NCBI RefSeq assembly: GCF_002954265.1
Contig: NZ_PPSL01000009.1
Coordinates: forward strand, 1 to 64,000
From: Flavipsychrobacter stenotrophus
GTDB taxonomy: Bacteria > Bacteroidota > Bacteroidia > Chitinophagales > Chitinophagaceae
Direction of reading: 5' to 3'
DNA length: 64,000 nt
Shown: positions 23,807 to 32,115 of the stretch, piece by piece
Layout: each line of letters opens with the position of its first letter
Position numbering within the stretch: position 1 is the first letter of the stretch
Notes under the pieces: model-generated
Told to the model about the DNA's origin: nothing
The model's input: only the letters and a program-made list of their open reading frames with translations
Databases searched by the model: none
Translations under genes and position numbers: made by a program

Positions 23807-25018
23807 CTATTTTATCACTGCGGCAATTACTTTTTCATTGGCTGCATCAATTATCTCATTGCCATAGTTATCTAAGTAGATACCTGTTACTGCAAGCCCG
23901 TAACTATGCCCCAAAGCCTCCGAGATAATATCTTTTGAGTAGCCTAATGATTTGGCGATATTAGCCCAACTGTACCTAGCGTAGTAGGTGGTTACCTCTT
24001 TTTCGATTTTGCATTGCTCTGCAATCTTGCTTAGGTATTCGTTTGTTGTTTTTATCGCCTGCTTTACCTTCTTCTTTGCAATATCAGGGTTGTCACCAAT
24101 GCTTAATACTGGTAAAAGATAATGGCTGGCAAGGCTAGTTTTATAAATACTCAAAATACCTGCTGCACTAGAGTTCAATTTGATACTATATACCTTATGG
24201 GTCTTGCTACGATTAAAGATTACTCTCCCATCTACATGGCTGCTACAAGTTAATTTGAACAAATCGGAGAAATTGGTGCCAATCAGATAGAAAGAGAGCA
24301 AAAAATAGTTTCTACTGTGCCATATAGGCGTATTAGGCTCTAATCCCAGCTTCACGATAGCTTTCATCTCCTTGGCTGTTAAAGCCCTAGAAATAGTCTT
24401 TTCCGTCTTTATTTTATACTTGCTGAACGGGTAATATTTCTGCTCGACTATATCTGCCTTAATAGCTTTGTTGTAAAGTGCTCTTATTTCCCTCATGTAG
24501 ATAGCAACCGTATTTACCTTAATATTGTCTGACAACATAGATTGAGTGAACTGTTCCAGAAATTTGTAGTCGATGTTCTCAAATCTGATAGGCTTATTAC
24601 TTGCAAATCTTATCAGTTTATTTGATGCATCTCTATAAGCATTTGCATTCCCAACTCTTCCTGCGTTCATAAGGCTGGCAATCTCGTTTTCGGCAAATGC
24701 GTTAAAGGTAGTTAAGGTATTAGGGTTGTTCGTGCAAGATAGGTCATCCACTGTGTACACTTTTTCCAGTGTTTCATATTTCAATGCCTTCTCTTGTATT
24801 TCATTCAAAGTCTGATTTACTTTAATGTTAATCAATTTGGCATTAGGGTGAGATGGTTTGACCTTCTGGGTTGTAGAGTTCCAGTCTTCTTTTTGCAAAA
24901 TAACGTTTAGGGGTACAACCTTGTGTTTTCGATTATACGTTACCCTTAGCTTTAGGGAGTATTGTCCATTGCCCTTTGCTGTTCTTTCGTCAAGAAATAG
25001 TTTAAAACTAATTGCCAT
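23807..25018 (-). CDS. Tyrosine recombinase/integrase of the element
   Basis: A phage-integrase-family recombinase of about 403 residues (Bacteroidota type). The N-terminal arm-binding domain begins AISFKLFLDERTAKGNGQY, a core-binding SAM-like domain lies at about 105-195, and the catalytic domain runs from 215 to the end. Visible active-site residues are Arg in HSRNYFLLSFY, Lys in SKTHKVYS, the second Arg in YYARYSWAN (the usual His two positions before it is Tyr), His in ALGHS and the nucleophilic Tyr in GIYLDNYG. I chose the ATG at 25018 over 25042 because the family starts with this strand. It faces away from the attachment site, 160 bases from it, and presumably excises and integrates the 17.3-25.2 kb element. 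Confidence 0.93.
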   Translation of the reverse strand: MAISFKLFLDERTAKGNGQYSLKLRVTYNRKHKVVPLNVILQKEDWNSTTQKVKPSHPNAKLINIKVNQTLNEIQEKALKYETLEKVYTVDDLSCTNNPNTLTTFNAFAENEIASLMNAGRVGNANAYRDASNKLIRFASNKPIRFENIDYKFLEQFTQSMLSDNIKVNTVAIYMREIRALYNKAIKADIVEQKYYPFSKYKIKTEKTISRALTAKEMKAIVKLGLEPNTPIWHSRNYFLLSFYLIGTNFSDLFKLTCSSHVDGRVIFNRSKTHKVYSIKLNSSAAGILSIYKTSLASHYLLPVLSIGDNPDIAKKKVKQAIKTTNEYLSKIAEQCKIEKEVTTYYARYSWANIAKSLGYSKDIISEALGHSYGLAVTGIYLDNYGNEIIDAANEKVIAAVIK

Positions 25019-25051
25019 GCTTGTGGATTTGTAGCAAGGCACCTGTTTTTC

Positions 25052-25072
25052 TTGTAAAACATTTGTAAAACA
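25052..25072 (+). promoter_or_regulatory. Right arm-type sites of the element
   Basis: TTGTAAAACA occurs at 25052-25061 and 25063-25072, 11 bases apart, just upstream of the integrase gene. It matches the pair at 17404-17424. It could also act as an autoregulatory operator. Confidence 0.5.
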
Positions 25073-25127
25073 AATAGGGTAATAAAGCTGATTTCTACCT
25101 TCTTCATCAGAGTACTCCTAAAAAGGA

Positions 25128-25171
25128 AAAATCCCCTAAAAAGCTTTATAGTATTGCTTTCTAAGGGATTT
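25128..25171 (-). terminator. Hairpin left of tRNA fragment 3
   Basis: AAATCCC and GGGATTT form the base of a long stem (with AAAGC/GCTTT inside) that ends a few bases before the tRNA 3' end. Read leftwards it occupies the same position as the terminators after fragments 1 and 2 but has a different sequence. Confidence 0.5.
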
Positions 25172-25177
25172 CATTCT

Positions 25178-25224
25178 GTGGTCCCACTCGGGTTTGAACC
25201 AAGGACCCCCTGATTATGAGTCAG
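25178..25224 (-). repeat. tRNA 3' half, attachment-site copy 3 (right end of element)
   Basis: Identical to copy 2 over 47 bases. Pairing continues for three more tRNA bases (GTG to 25227), then the sequence departs from any tRNA D arm or 5' acceptor strand. Not a functional tRNA gene. Confidence 0.75.
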
Positions 25225-25283
25225 GTGAACTATGTAAGTGGGTAGTAACTTTCTCTGAAGAGTTCAAGAGGGGGCATAATATT

Positions 25284-25302
25284 TGTTACTTCACTGTTAC
25301 TT
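25284..25302 (+). repeat. TGTTACTT pair phased at 11 bp
   Basis: TGTTACTT at 25284 and 25295, directly right of tRNA fragment 3, where the left arm sites of a further element would sit. The sequence differs from the GCGAC and TTGTAAAACA sets. Confidence 0.35.
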
Positions 25303-25314
25303 TTAAACAAACAA

Positions 25315-25346
25315 AAAAGCCCACAAGCTAATACTAGTGGGCTTTT
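25315..25346. terminator. Bidirectional intrinsic terminator
   Basis: AAAAGCCCAC and GTGGGCTTTT form a perfect 10-bp stem around a 12-base loop, with A-rich sequence before and T-rich after. Read leftwards it lies about 180 bases beyond the 25530 gene. The rest of 25225-25529 holds no gene. Confidence 0.7.
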
Positions 25347-25529
25347 CAGCTGATTAAAAATGTAGGCTCGACAGGGGAAATGTCGAACCAAATATGGGAT
25401 GATTTGATTGAAATTTATAAGGTTGCGAAGAGACTTGGATTATAGAATATTTGTGCGGTGCCCTACGATGCAAAAATCCGGTTATAGAAGCCACAGAAAA
25501 CAGAAACAGAAAAATTAACCTGATCTTTT

Positions 25530-25943
25530 TCATTTTGCTGCGTCTCGTTTTTGAATTACACCTATTAACGTTTTAATGATAAACAATTCAGCAACTAAAA
25601 ACACCAATGGCATTAAAATCATTGCTGAAATATTTCCGGTTACCATCATTGTAATTATTGTTTGAATCTCAATCAAAGCTCTAATGATAGTAACAATGGT
25701 AATGCTTTCTGGAACTCCTTTTGCAGCCACAATAGCAAGGCCTAAACCAATGGCAAGATTTCTTGCAGCAAATTCAAAACTTGCGATTTTCAAAATGGCG
25801 TTAGTGAGGTCAAGTCCGGTACCATCTTTAAAAAGGATAGACATGTCAAAATAGCCCATAACGCCAAACAAAATATTTAGTAACGCTAAAATGCCAACTA
25901 CAATTCTCAACCATTTTGGAACTATATCAATGTGTTTGCTCAT
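25530..25943 (-). CDS. Small integral membrane protein, 137 residues
   Basis: Four hydrophobic segments (about residues 12-30, 55-75, 80-100 and 105-125) and a basic C-terminal tail. The protein family is not identified with confidence. It follows the SnoaL-like gene with a 4-base gap on the same strand and belongs to the AraC-regulated cluster. A role in the inner membrane is certain from composition; the substrate or partner is unknown. Confidence 0.75.
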   Translation of the reverse strand: MSKHIDIVPKWLRIVVGILALLNILFGVMGYFDMSILFKDGTGLDLTNAILKIASFEFAARNLAIGLGLAIVAAKGVPESITIVTIIRALIEIQTIITMMVTGNISAMILMPLVFLVAELFIIKTLIGVIQKRDAAK

Positions 25944-25947
25944 AGGA

Positions 25948-26358
25948 TTAAGATTTTAATTGTTTCATTGCCGTTCCCCAATCTTCTAAATGATGTACAG
26001 AAGTCAATTTGCCATCAATAACAGTGTGAAAATCAATCGACATAATTTTAAATGATTTTGTACCGTCTGTTGGTGTTCCCATAAAGTCGCCATTGGGTGT
26101 TCCACTAACCAAGCTGCGAACTACATATTTATTGCCATCATTGGCAATGTCTTGCGGTTCCCATTTTAGGTCCGGAATTAATTTCCAAAAGAATTCAACT
26201 TGTCCTATTAATGCAGGTTTTCCTTTGCTCTCTACCGAACCGCTTGAAATAAAATCATCGGCTAAAACTTCTGTCAATACAGCCGTTGGTGTTGTTTCTG
26301 TGTTTACGGTCAGTGCTTTTTTGTAAAATGCTGTTATAGCGTCCCTGTTCTTGTCCAT
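25948..26358 (-). CDS. SnoaL-like (NTF2-fold) protein, polyketide-cyclase type
   Basis: About 136 residues with the SnoaL/ester-cyclase pattern: an N-terminal helix with AFYKKAL, the ADDFISSGS strand, FWKLIPDLKWE, a VVRSLVSGTPNGDFMGTPTDG core and a final VHHLEDWG strand containing the family's His and Asp. It is a cytosolic small-molecule-binding or isomerase-like fold whose substrate cannot be read from sequence. The ATG giving MDKNRDAITAFY at 26358 is preferred to an upstream ATG whose 23-codon extension is unlike the family. It is probably co-transcribed with the 25530 gene. Confidence 0.85.
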   Translation of the reverse strand: MDKNRDAITAFYKKALTVNTETTPTAVLTEVLADDFISSGSVESKGKPALIGQVEFFWKLIPDLKWEPQDIANDGNKYVVRSLVSGTPNGDFMGTPTDGTKSFKIMSIDFHTVIDGKLTSVHHLEDWGTAMKQLKS

Positions 26359-26457
26359 TTTAAAACGATTGATGTGATTAATTATGATGCAAAGATGAGT
26401 GGGTTTCAAACTTTGCACAATGGACAAATCAGCCTTTGTATGGCACTTTTAGAACAA

Positions 26458-27333
26458 CTACTTTTTGAGGTGACTTTCTTTGAATTCTACGGGCGTGGCT
26501 TCTGTATTCTTTTTGAAATAACGAACAAAATATGCCGGATCTTCAAATCCCAATTCTTGCCCTATTTCTTTAACAGATAAATTAGAATGTACTAAAAGGC
26601 GTTTTGCTTCTAATAGGATTCTATCATTTATTATTTCTTTTGGCGACTTGCCTAAAATCTTCGAAGTCGCTTGCCCCAACCGCTTTTCAGATATACAAAT
26701 AATTTTAGAATAGTCGTTTACACTCTTTAATTTAGTGTATTTATTTTCCAATAAATCCCTAAACAGCAACGTATAATCCAGATCAGCTCCTTTTTTCAAT
26801 TCCAAGAACCCTTGCTTTCGTTTTTCCCTTTCTGCAAGAAGCAAAAAGTTCTGAAGTAAGTTCTTTAATAGCGTATGCTTTGAGTCGTCGTCTGGCAAAC
26901 CTAATTCTTCAGTGATGCTTTGACAAATATTAGTATATTTTTCAAAACTAGCCTTATTAAGTACTATTGTTGGTGAGCCTGCAAAGTCGTTGAATAAGAT
27001 ACTACTTCTTAAAAACCTGGTATCGTTGTCTGTTATACAATAAAAGTCATCGGTAAAAATTAAGACACGGCCTTCATATTTCAGCAGTTGGTCAAACTGA
27101 TGTACTCTATCTTTGTCGATAAACAAAAAAGAGTAAGGTTCTATACTTATAGGTTCAAAATCGACAAAATGAGTTGGCTGACAATTTTCAAATAGAAAGA
27201 TATGATAGAAATTTGTTCGATGCGGGGTTAGAAGATGTTCTTTATTTACCGTTATCAACGTGTGCAACGGCACAACTTCAATCTGAAGCGAGGCATTCTG
27301 TTTAAATTTAAGCTTCTTTATTTGCTTGGCCAT
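26458..27333 (-). CDS. AraC-family transcriptional regulator
   Basis: A 291-residue protein with an N-terminal sensor region (cupin-like, residues about 20-150) and a C-terminal double helix-turn-helix domain (about 190-288). The signature KRLLVHSNLSVKEIGQELGFEDPAYFVRYFKK is split over the second helix-turn-helix and is typical of AraC/XylS. It precedes the SnoaL and membrane-protein genes by 100 bases on the same strand and is the obvious regulator for them. Ligand unknown. Confidence 0.93.
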   Translation of the reverse strand: MAKQIKKLKFKQNASLQIEVVPLHTLITVNKEHLLTPHRTNFYHIFLFENCQPTHFVDFEPISIEPYSFLFIDKDRVHQFDQLLKYEGRVLIFTDDFYCITDNDTRFLRSSILFNDFAGSPTIVLNKASFEKYTNICQSITEELGLPDDDSKHTLLKNLLQNFLLLAEREKRKQGFLELKKGADLDYTLLFRDLLENKYTKLKSVNDYSKIICISEKRLGQATSKILGKSPKEIINDRILLEAKRLLVHSNLSVKEIGQELGFEDPAYFVRYFKKNTEATPVEFKESHLKK

Positions 27334-27499
27334 CGTTTAATTGAGATCACAAAGATAGTTTTTTGACTATTGGAAGGTCTTAAATTTCCTTCTTTGTAGT
27401 CTAAAAAATTACATTAAATGCGATTTTGCATAGTACTTCGACTGCCAACTATTGAAGAATTGGAACGTTAATATTCACTAACAGATTTTTTCCCTCATT

Positions 27500-27620
27500 T
27501 ACAGGGATCGGGTCTTGTTCTTCATCAATCCATTCCGACAGGCAATAGTATTTTCCCTTAACCCATTTAGTTTAAAAGGAATTTACCTGCGATGTTGCAA
27601 TTTCTACAAAATTGGCCGAA
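27500..27620 (-). pseudogene. Decayed copy of the 3' end of the 46138 gene
   Basis: Read leftwards the frame gives NFVEIATSQVNSF, a stop, then TKWVKGKYYCLSEWIDEE. This parallels the C terminus of the 155-residue protein at 46138-46605 (FLNMAMQHG... then GVRGNYYCLPEWVDEE). At DNA level the run around CAGGCAATAGTA is shared. An internal stop and the missing N terminus make it a remnant. Confidence 0.6.
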
Positions 27621-27688
27621 AGTTTAATTGATCTATAAAGCTAAAAAATACATCGCTATCTTTTTTTGTCATTTTTAACACTTTGACA

Positions 27689-27701
27689 ATAGTATTACTA
27701 T
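27689..27701. promoter_or_regulatory. Operator candidate at the exporter operon
   Basis: ATAGTA-T-TACTAT is a perfect inverted repeat containing TATTACTAT. It lies 20 bases upstream of the -7 motif, over the expected -33 region, so binding would block RNA polymerase. The same core occurs upstream of icd and of the TetR gene. Confidence 0.55.
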
Positions 27702-27721
27702 CTAAAAAAGCAGTATTTATG

Positions 27722-27729
27722 TATCTTTG
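27722..27729 (+). promoter_or_regulatory. -7 motif of the exporter operon
   Basis: TATCTTTG exactly fits TAnnTTTG and lies 16 bases before the ATG at 27746, giving a leader of roughly 10 bases. Confidence 0.55.
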
Positions 27730-27745
27730 CTAAAATTACAACTAT

Positions 27746-29422
27746 ATGGCAGAGAAGCGAATGAGCACATTAGTGAAACTTCTTGAGGTATTAAAATTTG
27801 AAAAATCTGAAATTTCATCCATATATTTCTATGCGATAATAGCAGGAGTAGTGCAATTATCATTACCGTTGGGAATACAGTCAATTATAAGTTTTGTACT
27901 TGGTGGCACTATTTCCACGTCAATGATATTACTCATAGCACTAGTGATAATAGGTGTTTTGGTGGCGGGGTTGCTTCAGGTTAATCAAATGAAGTTGATT
28001 GAAAAAATACAACAACAACTCTTTGTAAGGTACGCATTCAAATATGCAGATACAATTCCTAAATTAAACCTGCAAGATGTTGACAACTATTACCTGCCGG
28101 AGCTGGTCAATCGTTTTTTCGACACCGTATCGTTACAAAAAGGCATATCAAAAATCTTGCTTGACATTCCAGCCGCGTCAATTCAAATAATTTTCGGTCT
28201 AGTGCTGCTCTCGTTCTATCATCCGGTATTTATTTTTTTCGGATTACTGCTGCTGGCTGTACTGTATCTCATTTTAGTAACAACCGGAAATAAAGGCTTA
28301 CAAACAAGTCTGGAAGAAAGTAACTACAAATATAAAGTTGCGGGGTATTTACAGGAGATTGCAAGAGTCATTACCACTTTCAAATTCTCACGAGATAGTT
28401 CTTTGCATATCAATAAGACTGACGATTATGTCTCGGGATACCTCGAATCAAGAACATCGCACTTCAAAATACTGCTTTTTCAATATTGGACATTAATCGT
28501 TTTTAAGCTGTTGATCATTTCAGCGATGCTGATTGTTGGCGCTATTCTACTTGTAGATCAGCAAATAAATGTTGGACAATTTATCGCATCCGAGATAGTT
28601 ATTCTCATGATCATAAGCTCGGTGGAAAAAATGATAGTTAGCCTTGATAATATATATGATGTGCTTACTTCTGTAGAGAAGATCAACAAATTATTAGAGA
28701 AACCTAAAGAAAAAGTGGGTAATCACCAATTAACAAATGGCAACGCCGGGTTCGCCATCGAGGTCAAGGACGTATGTTTTGGATACAGTAGTGATAGACT
28801 GATATTGAAAAATTTATCGTTTAATATACCTGCGGGTAGTAAGGTATGTATAGTGGGTGCTCACAGTGCAGGCAAATCAACTCTTATAAGATTGTTAAGC
28901 GGGGCTTATCAAAACTTCGACGGAAGTATATTGATCAATAAGATTCCGATTGACACCTATGATATTCGTTCCATACGGGCAAACGTTGGTGTGCTATTGA
29001 GTATACAGGAGATATTTCAGGGAACAATAAAGGAAAACATTTGCATTGGTAACGATAGTATCACTTATGAGCAGATGAATCATTTGGCTGAAATAACCGG
29101 TTTGAAACAATTTGTGAATAGCCATAAAGAGGGTTATGAATTTGAAATAAAACCCATTGGCAACCACCTACCCGATAAAATAGTAAAGAAGGTTTTGCTT
29201 GTAAGAGCACTTATACATAACCCACAGTTGTTGCTGCTTGAAGAGCCGTGGTTGGGCCTTGAAGAGCAATATGCTAAGAAAATACAGACGCACATTTTGG
29301 AGCAATTGAATGATAAGACAATTATTGTCGTCACAAATGATGCAGCCTTCGCTGAAAAATGCAATTTGATAATCGAGATGGATAAAGGCGCTGTTAAATC
29401 AATAAAAACAAACAATCTATGA
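27746..29422 (+). CDS. ABC exporter, fused membrane and ATPase domains
   Basis: A 558-residue half-transporter of the HlyB/type I secretion class without a peptidase domain. Six hydrophobic segments span residues about 25-310. The nucleotide-binding domain starts near 335. Walker A is intact (GAHSAGKST, 371-379) and a Q-loop Gln is present in SIQEIF. The family signature LSGGQ is replaced by LPDKI, the Walker B Asp by Glu (LLLLEEP, 495-501) and the H-loop His by Asn (VVTND). ATP turnover may therefore be altered. It should form a homodimer in the inner membrane with the HlyD adaptor (4-base overlap) and the TolC protein downstream to export a substrate that cannot be inferred. The TATTACTAT operator at its promoter suggests TetR control. 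Confidence 0.9.
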   Translation: MAEKRMSTLVKLLEVLKFEKSEISSIYFYAIIAGVVQLSLPLGIQSIISFVLGGTISTSMILLIALVIIGVLVAGLLQVNQMKLIEKIQQQLFVRYAFKYADTIPKLNLQDVDNYYLPELVNRFFDTVSLQKGISKILLDIPAASIQIIFGLVLLSFYHPVFIFFGLLLLAVLYLILVTTGNKGLQTSLEESNYKYKVAGYLQEIARVITTFKFSRDSSLHINKTDDYVSGYLESRTSHFKILLFQYWTLIVFKLLIISAMLIVGAILLVDQQINVGQFIASEIVILMIISSVEKMIVSLDNIYDVLTSVEKINKLLEKPKEKVGNHQLTNGNAGFAIEVKDVCFGYSSDRLILKNLSFNIPAGSKVCIVGAHSAGKSTLIRLLSGAYQNFDGSILINKIPIDTYDIRSIRANVGVLLSIQEIFQGTIKENICIGNDSITYEQMNHLAEITGLKQFVNSHKEGYEFEIKPIGNHLPDKIVKKVLLVRALIHNPQLLLLEEPWLGLEEQYAKKIQTHILEQLNDKTIIVVTNDAAFAEKCNLIIEMDKGAVKSIKTNNL

Positions 29423-30726
29423 GAGAGATAAAAGAAACTATAGAGCGGGAAGTAACAAACACTAAGTTTCGGTCATTTGATCTTGTTTATAGGATTGGTG
29501 TGAAAAATCATGTGCGATACTGGTTGATAGCTGCCTTGGTATCACTTATTATCATACTCTTCTTACCATGGACTCAAAACATACGAGCGAAAGGTGCGAT
29601 CACTACATTGAGGCAGGAGCAACGCCCGCAGGAATTAAATTCGATCATTCCCGGTCGCATTATTAAATGGTACGTTAAGGAGGGGGATATAGTGCAGGCA
29701 GGAGATACAATAGCCCAGCTTGCAGAAATAAAAGATAATTACCTTGATCCAGAACTATTGAACAGAACAAAAGAGCAGATCAATGCAAAAAAATCGAGCG
29801 TAGGTTTTTATGGAGATAAGGTAGCTGCTACTGATGCGCAGATAACAGCGATGCAGCAAGTATTGATATTAAAATTGAAGCAATTATCGCTAAAAGTGGT
29901 AGCCGACAGTTTTGAGGCGGTATCCGCCGCTAATGATATGAGAATTGCTGAAGTGCAATTTCGCCGGCAAAAAATAATGAGGGATAGCGGCTTGTCGTCT
30001 CTTGTGCAACTGGAGCAGCGTAACCAATATTATCAGAGTGCTGTGGCTAAGAAAACGAGTGCTGAAATGAAATTCTTCAATACTAAAACTGAACTGATTC
30101 AGGCTCAGGCGGAGTTTCTGGAAAAAAAATCAAAAGCCCAGGGCGAAAAAGCAGCAGCACAAAGTGAAATATCTAATAGCACAGCAGATGTTGCTAAACT
30201 GAGTAATCAGTACGAAAACTACAGGATAAGGAACGGTATGTACTACCTAATTGCCCCACAAAGTGGGCAAATAGTGCAAGCCAATAAATCGGGACTGAAT
30301 GAAATACTGAAGGAAGGAGAAAAAATAGCAGAGATCGTTCCGTTACAAATAGACCATGCGGTTGAAATTTATGTACGACCTGTGGATCTTCCCTTGTTAT
30401 CAAAAGGTCAAAAGGTGCGCTTCCTTTTCGACGGATACCCCGCTATCGTATTTAGCGGCTGGCCTAAGGCTTCTTATGGTATTTTTAGTGGTGAAATTGC
30501 AGTAATTGAAAGCTCTGTTAGCAGCAATGGAAAATTCAGGATACTTGTGGGAGAAGATAAATCTTATAGACCGTGGCCAAAGACGCTAATGCTTGGCACC
30601 GGTGCATCTGCCATAGCACTTCTCAAAGATGTACCCGTTTGGTATGAATTGTGGCGAAATATTAATGGGTTCCCTCCTGAATATTACCAAACAAAAGAAA
30701 AAAGCAATGATAAAGGAAAGAAGTAA
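29419..30726 (+). CDS. HlyD-family periplasmic adaptor
   Basis: A 435-residue membrane fusion protein. It has a short cytosolic N terminus, one transmembrane segment (about residues 34-52, YWLIAALVSLIIILFLPW), a lipoyl-like half motif (IIPGRIIKWYVKEGDIVQAGD, about 72-92, broken here at 20 residues), a long coiled-coil hairpin (about 115-265), the second lipoyl half (YLIAPQSGQIVQAN) and a C-terminal beta domain. It links the ABC exporter to the outer-membrane TolC channel. Its start overlaps the exporter stop by ATGA and its end overlaps the next gene, so the three genes are translationally coupled. Confidence 0.92.
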   Translation: MREIKETIEREVTNTKFRSFDLVYRIGVKNHVRYWLIAALVSLIIILFLPWTQNIRAKGAITTLRQEQRPQELNSIIPGRIIKWYVKEGDIVQAGDTIAQLAEIKDNYLDPELLNRTKEQINAKKSSVGFYGDKVAATDAQITAMQQVLILKLKQLSLKVVADSFEAVSAANDMRIAEVQFRRQKIMRDSGLSSLVQLEQRNQYYQSAVAKKTSAEMKFFNTKTELIQAQAEFLEKKSKAQGEKAAAQSEISNSTADVAKLSNQYENYRIRNGMYYLIAPQSGQIVQANKSGLNEILKEGEKIAEIVPLQIDHAVEIYVRPVDLPLLSKGQKVRFLFDGYPAIVFSGWPKASYGIFSGEIAVIESSVSSNGKFRILVGEDKSYRPWPKTLMLGTGASAIALLKDVPVWYELWRNINGFPPEYYQTKEKSNDKGKK

Positions 30727-32113
30727 ATATTTGCTTGTTTTGGTATCTGTTTTGCTTTCTGTTACCTGCATGGCCGGCGATAGTACGCATCATGTGTTAA
30801 CCAAAGACGATTTTATCAATATTGTAAAGCAGTACCATCCTATTGCTAAACAAGCCGATTTGCAAGTAGAGCGGGCAACGGCTAACGTACAGCAATCTCG
30901 TGGTGTGTTTGATCCCGAAATAGGCACTACGCTTGACAGAAAGACATTCGATGGCAAACTATATTATAGTTATTTTAAACCGGAACTGACAATACCTACC
31001 TGGTACGGAATAGATTTAAAAGCGGGGGTAGAAGAAATTGTTGGGAGCAGAGTTTCTCCGGAATCTACTTTGGGGCAAACAAGTTATATAGGTGTGAAGG
31101 TGCCTGCTAATCAATTGTTATTTGATAAACGCAGGGCAACGCTCAGGCAGGCACAGGCGTTGCAACAACAAACTGCCGAGGAAAGAAAACTTGCAGTTAA
31201 TAACCTTTTGTATGATGGACTTGCCGCTTATTGGAACTGGGTCGAAAAATACTGTAGCTATAGAATAATTTCAAGTGCTGTAGCTGTTGGGGAAGAAAGG
31301 GTACGATTCGTCAAGTTAGAATTTGAGCAGGGTCTGCGCCCCGCTATTGACACTGTAGAGGCGATAACTCAGCTGCAGACATTCTCCTTTCAGGAAAGTG
31401 TTATGCAGCTAGCGTTCCGTAACGCAGGAATGGAATTGTCGAACTATCTGTGGCTGGAAAATAATTCGCCTGCTGAATGGTCAGATATGATTTTACCGGA
31501 CACAACCGATTTTGATAAAGCCGCTACTAGTATACCCGACCTTAATGCACTGCTTTCTGCTTTAGACATGCATCCTAAATTGCGGTCTATCAACTACAAA
31601 ATGGACATACTCGAAATCGATAAGAGGTTGAAAGCACAGTCGTTGATGCCAAAGCTCAGTTTGAGTGGAAATATTCTGAGTAAAGGTTACAACTACCCGC
31701 AAGAATTAAATTTGCCTTTACTGGAAAATAATCATAAAGTAGGCTTTAGTTTTGCAATGCCATTATTCTTAAGAGACGCCAGGGGGGCATACAGTGCGGC
31801 TAAACTAAAAATATTTGAGACGGATCTTGATAGAAACAACACAAGACTACAAATTGAAAACAAGACAAGAAGTTATTACAACGAGCTACTGGCTGTAAGG
31901 CAGCAACTCAATATAATGACCAGCACAAACACTAATTTTATTAAGCTATACCAGGGCGAACGGCTAAAATTCGAAACCGGAGAAAGTTCTCTGTTCTTGC
32001 TTAATGCACGGCAAAGTAAGGTGCTGGAGACTGCACAAAAACTAATTGAGTTGAAAGCTAAGTGGCAAAAAGCATATGTTAGTCTACTTTGGGCTTCGGC
32101 TACGCTTTATTAA
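30707..32113 (+). CDS. TolC-family outer membrane efflux protein
   Basis: About 468 residues, starting at ATG 30707 inside the end of the HlyD gene. Earlier in-frame codons belong to the HlyD gene, and only this start gives a proper signal peptide (MIKERSKYLLVLVSVLLSVT, cleavage near MAG). Two internally repeated helical hairpins (about 30-240 and 265-468) follow the TolC pattern, with many Gln/Ala-rich heptads. It forms the trimeric outer-membrane exit duct of the exporter. The gene ends 2 bases before the convergent tetR stop codon. Confidence 0.9.
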   Translation: MIKERSKYLLVLVSVLLSVTCMAGDSTHHVLTKDDFINIVKQYHPIAKQADLQVERATANVQQSRGVFDPEIGTTLDRKTFDGKLYYSYFKPELTIPTWYGIDLKAGVEEIVGSRVSPESTLGQTSYIGVKVPANQLLFDKRRATLRQAQALQQQTAEERKLAVNNLLYDGLAAYWNWVEKYCSYRIISSAVAVGEERVRFVKLEFEQGLRPAIDTVEAITQLQTFSFQESVMQLAFRNAGMELSNYLWLENNSPAEWSDMILPDTTDFDKAATSIPDLNALLSALDMHPKLRSINYKMDILEIDKRLKAQSLMPKLSLSGNILSKGYNYPQELNLPLLENNHKVGFSFAMPLFLRDARGAYSAAKLKIFETDLDRNNTRLQIENKTRSYYNELLAVRQQLNIMTSTNTNFIKLYQGERLKFETGESSLFLLNARQSKVLETAQKLIELKAKWQKAYVSLLWASATLY

Positions 32114-32115
32114 AA

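Larger units (their letters stand above)
17300..25224. mobile_element. 7.9-kb integrative element between tRNA fragments 2 and 3
   Basis: The ends are 47-bp direct repeats (17300-17346 and 25178-25224) that are the 3' half of a CAT-anticodon tRNA gene. A tyrosine recombinase lies next to the right end. TTGTAAAACA sites phased at 11 bp lie just inside both ends. Cargo: an HNH endonuclease, a RepA-like ATPase, six unknown proteins and three candidate structured RNAs. There are no conjugation or phage structural genes, so it is a small integrative element that either replicates itself briefly or is mobilised by others. Both ends lack the tRNA 5' half, so the intact tRNA gene is not next to it. 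Confidence 0.7.
27334..27745. other. Divergent region with pseudogene fragment and ABC-operon promoter
   Basis: About 410 bases. It holds a decayed gene fragment (27500-27620), the TATTACTAT operator (27689-27701) and the -7 motif (27722-27729) for the exporter operon. Confidence 0.5.

Noticed and set aside
25178-25262. An intact tRNA gene at the right end of the element
   Set aside because: Only the anticodon arm, T arm and 3' acceptor strand are present. The sequence to the right has no D arm and no GGTCCCA 5' acceptor strand. The same holds for the copies at 17300 and 8123.
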